This document shows, piece after piece, positions 1 through 5,603 of a stretch of DNA of 7,975 nucleotides. Source of the stretch: Gammaproteobacteria bacterium. Lineage in GTDB: Bacteria; Pseudomonadota; Gammaproteobacteria; SZUA-140. The notes under the pieces were generated by a model, which was given only the letters and a program-made list of their open reading frames with translations, made no database searches and was not told the origin of the DNA. Location: the NCBI GenBank assembly GCA_026994735.1, contig JALWQD010000088.1, forward strand, positions 1 to 7,975. The letters run 5' to 3'. The position numbers and the translations under genes were made by a program. How positions within the stretch are numbered: the stretch's first letter is position 1; each line of letters starts with the position of its first letter.

Positions 1-649
1 CCGTATGCTGAAGAACCTTGCGTGCCTGCTCCGGCGTGCGAATGTCACCGTTAGCAATGACCGGCAGGCCAACGGCAGCCTTGATGGCGGCGATGGTGTC
101 GTATTCGGCCTCGCCGCGATAGGCACAGGCACGGGTGCGACCATGGACAGCCAGTGCCTGGATGCCCTCTGCTTCCGCAATGCGGGCGATGTTGACGCCG
201 TTACGCTGTTCCAATGACCAGCCCGTGCGGATTTTCAGCGTTACCGGTACATCGACAGCAGCGACGACACTGGCAAGGATGCGGGCAACTTTTTGTTCGT
301 CTTGCAGCAGTGCTGAACCGGCCATGCTGTTGCAGACCCTTTTTGCCGGGCAGCCCATGTTGATATCAATGATTTGCGCCCCTTGCTCGACATTAAAGCG
401 TGCGGCATCAGCCATCATTTGCGGATCGGCCCCGGCAATTTGAACGGATCGGGGGCTGGGTTCGCCCTCATGATCTGCACGTCGGCGGGTCTTTTCGCTG
501 CCCCAAAGTAATGAATTGGAGGCAACCATTTCGGAGACAGCCATGCCTGCACCCAGACGGCGGCAAAGGATTCTGAACGGCCTGTCAGTGATCCCGGCCA
601 TGGGCGCAAGGAAAAGGTTGTTGCTGAGTGTGTATGGGCCAATATGCAT
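1..649 (-). CDS. dusB: tRNA-dihydrouridine synthase B, N-terminal part (runs off the window)
   Basis: Flavin-dependent enzyme that reduces specific uridines to dihydrouridine in the tRNA D-loop, using NADPH and FMN, in the cytoplasm. Translation of the minus strand from ATG at 649-647 gives 216 uninterrupted codons to the window edge, about two thirds of the usual ~320 residues. Visible landmarks are APMAGITDRPFR at residues 15-26 (FMN-barrel start), VSEM at 38-41, DINMGCPAK at 95-103 with the catalytic Cys at residue 100 as in E. coli DusB, then VTLKIRTGW, AVHGRTRACAY and PVIANGDI further on. The sequence follows E. coli DusB almost motif for motif, which separates it from DusA and DusC. The missing C-terminus should hold the helical tRNA-binding domain. 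In many gammaproteobacteria fis follows dusB, but that side is outside the window. It is transcribed divergently from rpsF. Confidence 0.95.
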   Translation of the reverse strand, partial: MHIGPYTLSNNLFLAPMAGITDRPFRILCRRLGAGMAVSEMVASNSLLWGSEKTRRRADHEGEPSPRSVQIAGADPQMMADAARFNVEQGAQIIDINMGCPAKRVCNSMAGSALLQDEQKVARILASVVAAVDVPVTLKIRTGWSLEQRNGVNIARIAEAEGIQALAVHGRTRACAYRGEAEYDTIAAIKAAVGLPVIANGDIRTPEQARKVLQHT

Positions 650-692
650 TGCTTAGGTACTAAATCCTTATGATTAGGTCTCTAGTCTGTGT

Positions 693-708
693 GTTCCGCA
701 GGCGGAAC
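693..708 (-). promoter_or_regulatory. Second hairpin in the dusB leader
   Basis: GTTCCG (693-698) pairs with CGGAAC (703-708) around a 4-nt loop. It lies only 2 nt from the 711-731 hairpin, giving two compact stem-loops in tandem within the roughly 85-nt dusB leader. There is no adjacent T-run. The role is unknown. Confidence 0.35.
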
Positions 709-710
709 GG

Positions 711-731
711 AAAGCGGTCTTTTGCCGCTTT
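711..731 (-). promoter_or_regulatory. Hairpin at the start of the dusB leader
   Basis: AAAGCGG (711-717) and CCGCTTT (725-731) are perfect 7-bp complements around a 7-nt loop. If transcription starts about 7 nt after the inferred dusB -10 box, this hairpin forms the very 5' end of the dusB mRNA. No T-run follows on either strand, so it is not an intrinsic terminator. It may protect the 5' end or be regulatory; its function is unknown. Confidence 0.4.
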
Positions 732-740
732 GAGCCGGTA

Positions 741-769
741 ATCATAACGCTTGCTTTGCGAATGAGCAA
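741..769 (-). promoter_or_regulatory. Sigma70-type promoter for dusB
   Basis: On the minus strand a -35 box TTGCTC (769-764) is followed by a 17-nt spacer and a -10 box TATGAT (746-741), five of six matches to TATAAT. The expected start near 734 gives a leader of about 85 nt before the dusB ATG. The -35 box lies inside an inverted repeat TTTGC-N6-GCAAA (755-770) that could serve as an operator. This is inferred from consensus only. Confidence 0.6.
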
Positions 770-798
770 AAAGGGGCCTCTGTTACGACGCAGACTAT

Positions 799-827
799 TT
801 GCAATCAAGCGGGTGATCAACTAGAAT
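799..827 (+). promoter_or_regulatory. Sigma70-type promoter for the rpsF operon
   Basis: TTGCAA (799-804), a 17-nt spacer and TAGAAT (822-827) make a near-consensus promoter. The -10 box is followed by CCTCGCTC, a C-rich discriminator of the kind seen at growth-rate-controlled and stringently controlled ribosomal promoters. The expected start near 834 leaves a leader of about 115 nt before rpsF, which contains the S6:S18-type RNA motif. Its -35 box lies about 30 nt from the -35 box of the divergent dusB promoter. Confidence 0.65.
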
Positions 828-880
828 CCTCGCTCTTTTTTGGGCCTTTGCGCACTTTAAATTTCAGAGTGTAGAAGGTA

Positions 881-923
881 CCTCCTTGCTTCACGGACCT
901 TTCATCTGGAAAGGGACCGGAGG
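881..923 (+). promoter_or_regulatory. rpsF leader, S6:S18-binding autoregulatory RNA motif
   Basis: CCTCC (881-885) pairs with GGAGG (919-923), and inside this an apical stem forms between CCTTTC (898-903) and GAAAGG (909-914) with a 5-nt loop. The 3' side of the internal loop carries CCG at 917-919 directly before the closing stem. This two-stem layout with a CCG element is the described rpsF leader motif that mimics the S6:S18 binding site of 16S rRNA. Binding of the S6:S18 complex is expected to lower translation of the operon when these proteins are in excess. The motif ends 26 nt before the rpsF start codon, so it does not cover the Shine-Dalgarno itself. The pairing is seen in the sequence; regulation is inferred from the family. 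Confidence 0.75.
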
Positions 924-935
924 CTGCATAATCCG

Positions 936-942
936 AAGGGAG
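936..942 (+). promoter_or_regulatory. Ribosome binding site of rpsF
   Basis: AAGGGAG lies 6 nt before ATG 949 but only 3 nt before the in-frame ATG 946. The spacing favours 949, which also gives the standard S6 N-terminus MRHYEIVF. Confidence 0.7.
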
Positions 943-948
943 AGTATG

Positions 949-1365
949 ATGCGGCACTACGAGATCGTTTTTCTTGTCCACCCTGATCAGAGTGATCAGG
1001 TACCTGCCATGGTTGAGCGCTATCGAGCCTCGATTGAAACACGCGGTGGCAAGATTCATCGTTTTGAAGATTGGGGGCGGCGCCAGCTGGCCTATCCGAT
1101 TAATAAGATTCACAAGGCACATTATGTCCTGATGAATGTTGAGACCGACCAGGAAGCACTTGATGAACTGACGAGTGCCTTTCGTTTTAATGATGCCGTT
1201 ATTCGTAACATGGTCATTGCCCGTAAAGAGGCCGTTACCGACGCTTCTCCGCTGGCACGTGTTGGTGAAGAGCGTGCGGCGACAGCTAGCACGACTAGCG
1301 ATACCGCCGCCAAGGAAGCAACGAAAGAAGCGCCCAAGGAAGCGGCTAGCGAAGCGAATGCCTGA
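949..1365 (+). CDS. rpsF: 30S ribosomal protein S6
   Basis: Primary rRNA-binding protein of the small-subunit platform; it forms a heterodimer with S18. The 138-residue product starts MRHYEIVFLVHPDQS and carries the family stretch GGKIHRFEDWGRRQLAYPINK at about 33-53, followed by HKAHYVLMNVE and FRFNDAVIRNMV. A second ATG 3 nt upstream is in frame but sits too close to the Shine-Dalgarno. After about residue 105 the protein becomes a low-complexity Ala/Thr/Lys/Glu tail with a repeated KEA element, ending in ANA. E. coli S6 also has a variable acidic tail, but it ends in Glu-Glu and is extended by RimK; that acceptor end is absent here. It is the first gene of the operon, 43 nt before rpsR, with no priB between them. 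Confidence 0.97.
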   Translation: MRHYEIVFLVHPDQSDQVPAMVERYRASIETRGGKIHRFEDWGRRQLAYPINKIHKAHYVLMNVETDQEALDELTSAFRFNDAVIRNMVIARKEAVTDASPLARVGEERAATASTTSDTAAKEATKEAPKEAASEANA

Positions 1366-1408
1366 AACGGCGACAGTCAAAACCTATTGAATCATCAGGA
1401 GTAAGCAA

Positions 1409-1633
1409 ATGGCCCGTTTTTTTAGACGTCGCAAATACTGTGTTTTTACCGCAGAGAATGTTAAAGAGATCGATTATAAGGATCTTGCCACGATCAAAAA
1501 TTATGTCACCGAAACCGGCAAGATTGTACCTAGCCGGATTACGGGCACCAGTGCTCGCTACCAGCGTCAGCTGGCGACAGCAGTTAAGCGGGCACGCTAT
1601 CTTGCGCTGCTGCCGTACTGCGATTCGCACTAG
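1409..1633 (+). CDS. rpsR: 30S ribosomal protein S18
   Basis: Small basic protein that binds with S6 to the 16S rRNA platform. The 74-residue product begins MARFFRRRKYC and contains the hallmark segments EIDYKDLATIKNY, GKIVPSRITGT and KRARYLALLPY, collinear with the 75-residue E. coli protein. A Shine-Dalgarno AGGAG stands about 8 nt before the ATG. Two Cys residues are present, one near the N-terminus and one in PYCDSH at the C-terminus. It lies directly after rpsF. A 60-nt gap with short palindromes (GCTCCGGAGC at 1665-1674) separates it from the membrane-protein gene. Confidence 0.97.
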   Translation: MARFFRRRKYCVFTAENVKEIDYKDLATIKNYVTETGKIVPSRITGTSARYQRQLATAVKRARYLALLPYCDSH

Positions 1634-1681
1634 GCTGTCCCCGATATCCGGGCGGCCTGTGGCTGCTCCGGAGCGAAAAAC

Positions 1682-1686
1682 AGGAG
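1682..1686 (+). promoter_or_regulatory. Ribosome binding site of the DUF2232 gene, favouring a GTG start
   Basis: AGGAG ends at 1686. The ATG at 1688 is only 1 nt away, too close for normal initiation, while the in-frame GTG at 1694 is 7 nt away. The GTG start is therefore preferred. Confidence 0.6.
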
Positions 1687-1693
1687 TATGACA

Positions 1694-2623
1694 GTGCGGG
1701 CATTGGCGGAATTCATTCTGCGCAGCCGCATGACGGCGGTGCTGGTTATCAGTGCCTTTGCTGTGCTGTCACTGGTTTTCCCGCCATTGGGGCATGTCAG
1801 TGGCGGTGCCCTGGCGCTGATTGTCTTGCGTCGCGGTGTCCAGGACGGGTTTTTGATCCTTGTCCTGAGTGTGCTGGTGCTGGCTGTCCTGGGGGCTCTC
1901 TCACAGCTTGACCTGCAATTGATATTGGTTTTTTTGTTGGTGATGACAGTGATGCTCTGGCTGCCTGTTATTGTCGCTGCGCAGGCCTTGCGGCGAACGC
2001 GCTCGCTGGCTGTCGCGCTGACTTTAATTGGCACTCTCGGGGCCTGTGCGCTGACGCTGGAATATCTCATCGTTGGCGATATGGCCGCCTTTTGGCGACC
2101 CATTTTAAAAAGCCTTTTTGAGGCAGCATTGTTGCAGCCGGAATCGCCAGTACCTGCCGATGAGGTCGAGATGCTGATTGCCAGCCTGGCATTGGCCATT
2201 AATGGTTTGCTGGCTGCGGCGCTGGTGGTGACGACGATGATCAATGTCATCGTCGGTCGTGGCTTACAGGCGCTACTCTACAATCCGGGGGGGCTGCGTG
2301 CGGAGTTTCTGGCCCTGCGTTTGAGCCGGAAAATGGCGATTATTGCACTCGTGTTGTTACTGATTAGCAGTTTTGCCACGGGCAGCTTTGGCCAGTTGGT
2401 GTTCAATATGTTGCTCATGGTTGTGGCCATGTATGCCTTGCACGGCCTGGCCCTGATGCATGCGACCGTCGACTTGATGGGGGCTGCCAAGGGTTGGCTG
2501 GTAGGCTTGTATTTGTTACTTGTTTTTCTGTTGCCACAGGTAATGATAGTGCTTTCTGCGGCCGGGGTAGCGGACAGCTGGATAGATTTTCGTGGACGGC
2601 TTGCTGCGAGTCGAAATCAATAA
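1694..2623 (+). CDS. DUF2232-type multi-pass membrane protein in the ribosomal operon
   Basis: An integral inner-membrane protein of 309 residues with no assigned function. Hydrophobic segments are visible at roughly 14-30, 34-46, 52-70, 74-96, 105-125, 160-187, 214-232, 234-258 and 267-289, so about eight to nine spans. Polar stretches fall at about 97-104, 128-158 and 188-212. The ending GVADSWIDFRGRL after the last span is typical of this family as I know it, and the position between rpsR and rplI is the one held by a DUF2232 protein in Pseudomonas. The N-terminus MRALAEFI (from GTG 1694) fits both the ribosome-binding-site spacing and the family; ATG 1688 would add two residues. No enzymatic motif is seen. 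The family is sometimes compared with Bacillus YybS, but no reaction is known. The product class is confident; the function is unknown. Confidence 0.85.
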   Translation: MRALAEFILRSRMTAVLVISAFAVLSLVFPPLGHVSGGALALIVLRRGVQDGFLILVLSVLVLAVLGALSQLDLQLILVFLLVMTVMLWLPVIVAAQALRRTRSLAVALTLIGTLGACALTLEYLIVGDMAAFWRPILKSLFEAALLQPESPVPADEVEMLIASLALAINGLLAAALVVTTMINVIVGRGLQALLYNPGGLRAEFLALRLSRKMAIIALVLLLISSFATGSFGQLVFNMLLMVVAMYALHGLALMHATVDLMGAAKGWLVGLYLLLVFLLPQVMIVLSAAGVADSWIDFRGRLAASRNQ

Positions 2624-2629
2624 AGTAGG

Positions 2630-2647
2630 CTTCGTTGTTAAACGAGG
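2630..2647 (+). other. Small stem-loop between the DUF2232 gene and rplI
   Basis: CTTCGTT (2630-2636) pairs with AACGAGG (2641-2647), seven pairs including one G-T, around a 4-nt loop. It lies in the 47-nt gap just after the stop codon and upstream of the rplI ribosome binding site. No T-run follows, so it is not a terminator; mRNA processing or nothing at all are both possible. Confidence 0.3.
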
Positions 2648-2670
2648 CGAGATGAACGAGGTGGATAAAG

Positions 2671-3120
2671 ATGGAAGTGATACTGCTCAGCAAGGTTGAA
2701 AACCTGGGTAATATTGGTGATTTGGTAAATGTTAAGCCCGGCTATGGCCGCAATTTCCTGATTCCTAAGGGAAAGGCGACGATTGCCAATGAAGAGAACC
2801 GTGTCCGCTTTGAAGCGCGTCGTGCCGAGCTTGAAAAAGCAGCGGCAGAACTTCTGGCATCAGCCCAGGCGCGTGCGGCAGCATTGACTGAATTGACTGT
2901 CTCGATTGCTTGCAAGGCCGGTGAGGAAGGCAAGCTTTTTGGTTCTGTCGGCACCGTTGATATTGCTGAAGCGATCACCACCCTGGGTGTTGAAGTCGCC
3001 AAGAGCGAAGTTCGTTTGTCCGCGGGGACGATCCGTGAACTGGGTGAATTCAGTATTGAGCTGCACTTGCATCCCGAGGTCAACGCAACAGTTGCCCTGG
3101 AGATTGTGGCTGAAGAGTAA
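2671..3120 (+). CDS. rplI: 50S ribosomal protein L9
   Basis: Large-subunit protein that binds 23S rRNA near the base of the L1 stalk and helps keep frame during translation. The product is 149 residues, the same length as E. coli L9. The N-terminal signature is complete: MEVILLSKVENLGNIGDLV, then VKPGYGRNFLIPKGKA at about 21-36. A long Ala/Glu-rich connecting helix runs from about 42 to 76. The C-terminal domain includes GKLFGSVGTVDIAEAI and ends ATVALEIVAEE. A GAGGTGG Shine-Dalgarno sits about 7 nt upstream. The gene lies between the DUF2232 gene and dnaB, only 9 nt before the latter. Confidence 0.97.
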   Translation: MEVILLSKVENLGNIGDLVNVKPGYGRNFLIPKGKATIANEENRVRFEARRAELEKAAAELLASAQARAAALTELTVSIACKAGEEGKLFGSVGTVDIAEAITTLGVEVAKSEVRLSAGTIRELGEFSIELHLHPEVNATVALEIVAEE

Positions 3121-3129
3121 GGCCTGTCG

Positions 3130-4515
3130 ATGACGACAGCATTGCTTGCCAGTAATTCTGCAGCGGAGAGTTTGCGTGTCCCGCCTCATTCCGTAGAAGC
3201 CGAGCAATCATTGCTCGGTGGTCTGCTTCTTGATGGGCGGGCCTGGGATGAGATTGCCGATTTACTCGCCGATGAGGATTTCTATCGTCGTGACCATCGG
3301 CTGGTCTTTGCTGCCATTCGCAAACTAAGCGCTGATTCCACACCTGTCGATGTTGTTACTGTAGCAGAACATTTGTCGGGGCTGGGACAGATAGACGATG
3401 CCGGTGGCATGCCTTATCTCGGCAGCCTTGTCAGTAATGTTCCCAGTGCCGCCAATATCAAGAGCTATGCAGCGATCATCCGTGATCGCTCGGTACTGCG
3501 ACAGCTGATTGGTGTCAGTACTGATATTGGTAATGTTGCCCTTGAGCCGGAAGGGCGCAGTGTTGCCGAAATACTTGATCATGCGGAACAGCAGGTTTTT
3601 GATATTGCCGAGCAGGGGTCGCGCGGCAAGAAAGGCTACCGCCCGATCAAGGATCTGCTGGTTGATGTCACCGAACGTATCGATCATCTCTACCACCATG
3701 ACGGACCGTGTACCGGTATACCTACGGGCTTTAGTGATCTCGATGGCATGACCTCGGGTCTGCAGCCTGCCGATCTGGTGATTGTTGCCGGCAGACCCTC
3801 GATGGGCAAAACAACCTTTGCCATGAATATTGTCGAGCATGTGGCTATCAAAAGCCAGAAGTCGGTGGCTGTCTTCAGCCTTGAAATGCCGGGTGAACAG
3901 TTGGTCATGCGTCTGCTGTCATCATTGGGCCGTATTGACCAGCAGAAAATCCGTTCCGGAAAACTTGCCGATGATGATTGGCCGCGACTGACGTCGGCAA
4001 TGAGTATTCTTGGTGAGGCACGCATGTTTATCGATGATACGCCGGCGCTGAGTCCTACCGAATTGCGTGCCCGTGCTCGCCGTATCAAACGTGAACATGA
4101 CCTTGATCTGATTGTTATCGATTACCTGCAGTTGATGCAATGCCCTGGCAGTGAAAACCGCACCAATGAAATCTCCGAAATTTCACGCACCCTGAAAGCT
4201 GTGGCGAAGGAGCTTGGTGTGCCGGTGATTGCCCTGTCGCAGCTTAACCGGGGTCTTGAACAGCGTCCAAACAAACGTCCGATTATGTCTGATTTGCGTG
4301 AATCCGGGGCCATCGAACAGGATGCTGACCTGATAGCCTTTATTTATCGCGATGAAGTCTATAATGAAGATAGTCCAGACAAGGGCATTGCCGAGATTAT
4401 TGTCGGCAAGCAGCGGAATGGTCCGATTGGCTCCGTGCGTCTAACCTTTTTGGGCCAGTATACCCGTTTTGAGAATTTTACCGCTCATGGTTATGATTCT
4501 GAAGGTTATGCATGA
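3130..4515 (+). CDS. dnaB: Replicative DNA helicase DnaB
   Basis: Hexameric 5'-3' helicase that unwinds DNA at the replication fork and recruits primase. The product is 461 residues, close to the 471 of E. coli. The N-terminal helical domain starts at PPHSVEAEQSLLGGLL (18-33). A linker at about 165-195 leads to the RecA-like ATPase core, which shows Walker A GRPSMGKT at 221-228, SLEM at 250-253 with the likely catalytic Glu252, Walker B LIVIDYLQL at 327-335, SQLNR at 370-374, DLRESGAIEQDAD at 388-400 and KQRNGP at 427-432 with the arginine finger Arg429. No intein or insertion interrupts these motifs. TAAGG, overlapping the rplI stop, serves as a modest ribosome binding site. The stop codon overlaps the alr start (ATGA), implying translational coupling. 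Confidence 0.98.
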   Translation: MTTALLASNSAAESLRVPPHSVEAEQSLLGGLLLDGRAWDEIADLLADEDFYRRDHRLVFAAIRKLSADSTPVDVVTVAEHLSGLGQIDDAGGMPYLGSLVSNVPSAANIKSYAAIIRDRSVLRQLIGVSTDIGNVALEPEGRSVAEILDHAEQQVFDIAEQGSRGKKGYRPIKDLLVDVTERIDHLYHHDGPCTGIPTGFSDLDGMTSGLQPADLVIVAGRPSMGKTTFAMNIVEHVAIKSQKSVAVFSLEMPGEQLVMRLLSSLGRIDQQKIRSGKLADDDWPRLTSAMSILGEARMFIDDTPALSPTELRARARRIKREHDLDLIVIDYLQLMQCPGSENRTNEISEISRTLKAVAKELGVPVIALSQLNRGLEQRPNKRPIMSDLRESGAIEQDADLIAFIYRDEVYNEDSPDKGIAEIIVGKQRNGPIGSVRLTFLGQYTRFENFTAHGYDSEGYA

Positions 4516-5582
4516 CGCGCCCTGTTTGGGCAGAAATTAACCTTCAGGCCCTGCAGGCCAACTTTCAGCGCTCCTGTCAGGCAGCGCCTTTCTCATGCCA
4601 GGTTGCCGTTATCAAGGCCGATGCCTATGGCCATGGCCTGCTTCCTGTCGCGCATGCACTCGATACCTTTGTTGATGCCTTCGCTGTTGCCCGCCTTGAT
4701 GAGGCACGGCAGTTACGCGAGCAAGGTATTCAGTCAGCGATTCTTCTCCTCGAAGGTTTTTTTTCGCGAGCCGAATTGTTGCTCGCAGCCGAACTGAATC
4801 TGGCGACTGTTGTGCATCAAGAGGCACAGTTGAAAGCCCTTGAAGAGAGCACATTGGTACGGCCTGTTCGGGTTTGGCTGAAAATGAATAGCGGCATGAA
4901 CCGCCTTGGATGGTTGCCATCAGAAGTAGCTTCGGTCTGGCGCCGTTTGCAGGCGCTGGATTCGGTCAGTGAAGTCATTTTGATGACGCATCTGGCCTCA
5001 GCAGATATCCCTTCTTCGGGGCAGACCGATGCACAGTTAGACTGTTTTGAGTCTACCTGCGAAGCCCTTTCTGGGCAGCGCTCAGTGGCCAACTCGGCGG
5101 CAATTCTGACGTGCCCGAGAGCACATGCTGATTGGGTCAGGCCGGGACTGATGCTTTATGGCGTTGCGCCGCTGCAGGCAGCGATGGAGCCTTCCTTGCA
5201 GCCAGTGATGACCTTACGTTCGCGCTTGATGGCCGTTCAACATTGCCGTGCCGGTGAGCGCATAGGTTATGGTGGCGACTGGTGTTGCCCGGAAGATATG
5301 CCTGTCGGTATTATTGCGATAGGTTACGGCGATGGTTATCCAAGGCATGCGGCGGCGGCAACACCGGTCTTGTTGAATCAGCAACGAGTACCACTGATTG
5401 GTCGCGTCTCCATGGACATGATAAGTGTTGATCTGCGTAGTCAGCCCCTTGCCCAGGTGGGTGATGAGGTTGTTCTCTGGGGCAAGGGGCTGGCTGTGGA
5501 AGAGGTCGCCAGGCATGCTGGTAGCATTGCCTATGAGTTACTCTGTCAGCTGACCAAGCGCGTGAAAAAGGTATGGCTGTGA
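4512..5582 (+). CDS. alr: Alanine racemase
   Basis: Pyridoxal-phosphate enzyme that interconverts L- and D-alanine, supplying D-Ala for peptidoglycan. The product is 356 residues, normal for the family. The PLP lysine is Lys35 in VIKADAYGHG. KMNSGMNRLG at 124-133 supplies Lys124 and Arg131, matching the carbamylated lysine and PLP-binding arginine of the family. ANSAAIL at 193-199 and VRPGLMLYG at 209-217 are conserved. The second catalytic base is Tyr253 in RIGYGGDW, and GYGDGYPR (271-278) and GRVSMDM (297-303) complete the C-terminal barrel. The start overlaps the dnaB stop by 4 nt. This could be the housekeeping Alr or a DadX-type paralogue; the dnaB neighbourhood is that of Alr in Pseudomonas. 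Confidence 0.97.
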   Translation: MTRPVWAEINLQALQANFQRSCQAAPFSCQVAVIKADAYGHGLLPVAHALDTFVDAFAVARLDEARQLREQGIQSAILLLEGFFSRAELLLAAELNLATVVHQEAQLKALEESTLVRPVRVWLKMNSGMNRLGWLPSEVASVWRRLQALDSVSEVILMTHLASADIPSSGQTDAQLDCFESTCEALSGQRSVANSAAILTCPRAHADWVRPGLMLYGVAPLQAAMEPSLQPVMTLRSRLMAVQHCRAGERIGYGGDWCCPEDMPVGIIAIGYGDGYPRHAAAATPVLLNQQRVPLIGRVSMDMISVDLRSQPLAQVGDEVVLWGKGLAVEEVARHAGSIAYELLCQLTKRVKKVWL

Positions 5583-5589
5583 TCTTCCC

Positions 5590-5594
5590 AGGAG
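5590..5594 (+). promoter_or_regulatory. Ribosome binding site of radA, supporting a TTG start
   Basis: AGGAG ends 9 nt before TTG 5604. No ATG or GTG in frame precedes the zinc finger, and starting later would remove its first cysteines, so the TTG start is needed. Confidence 0.7.
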
Positions 5595-5603
5595 CGAGCG
5601 ATC

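Noticed and set aside
415..642. 75-codon open frame on the minus strand starting inside dusB
   Set aside because: It lies in another frame of dusB, which reads through the whole region with all family motifs.
711..731. AAAGCGGT-like element as a DNA uptake sequence
   Set aside because: Resembles Pasteurellaceae uptake cores only loosely, differs at core positions, occurs as a single hairpin, and the gene order does not suggest that family.
817..1380. 187-codon open frame on the minus strand opposite rpsF
   Set aside because: Antisense to a certain ribosomal protein gene, with no recognisable domain and a start and end not supported by context.
1665..1674. GCTCCGGAGC palindrome between rpsR and the DUF2232 gene as a terminator
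   Set aside because: Short self-complementary sequence without a loop, followed by A residues instead of T; readthrough to the next gene is expected.
1630..2250. 206-codon open frame on the minus strand opposite the DUF2232 gene
   Set aside because: Ser/Thr/Ala/Arg-rich composition typical of the antisense of a hydrophobic-protein gene; no motif or plausible ribosome binding context.
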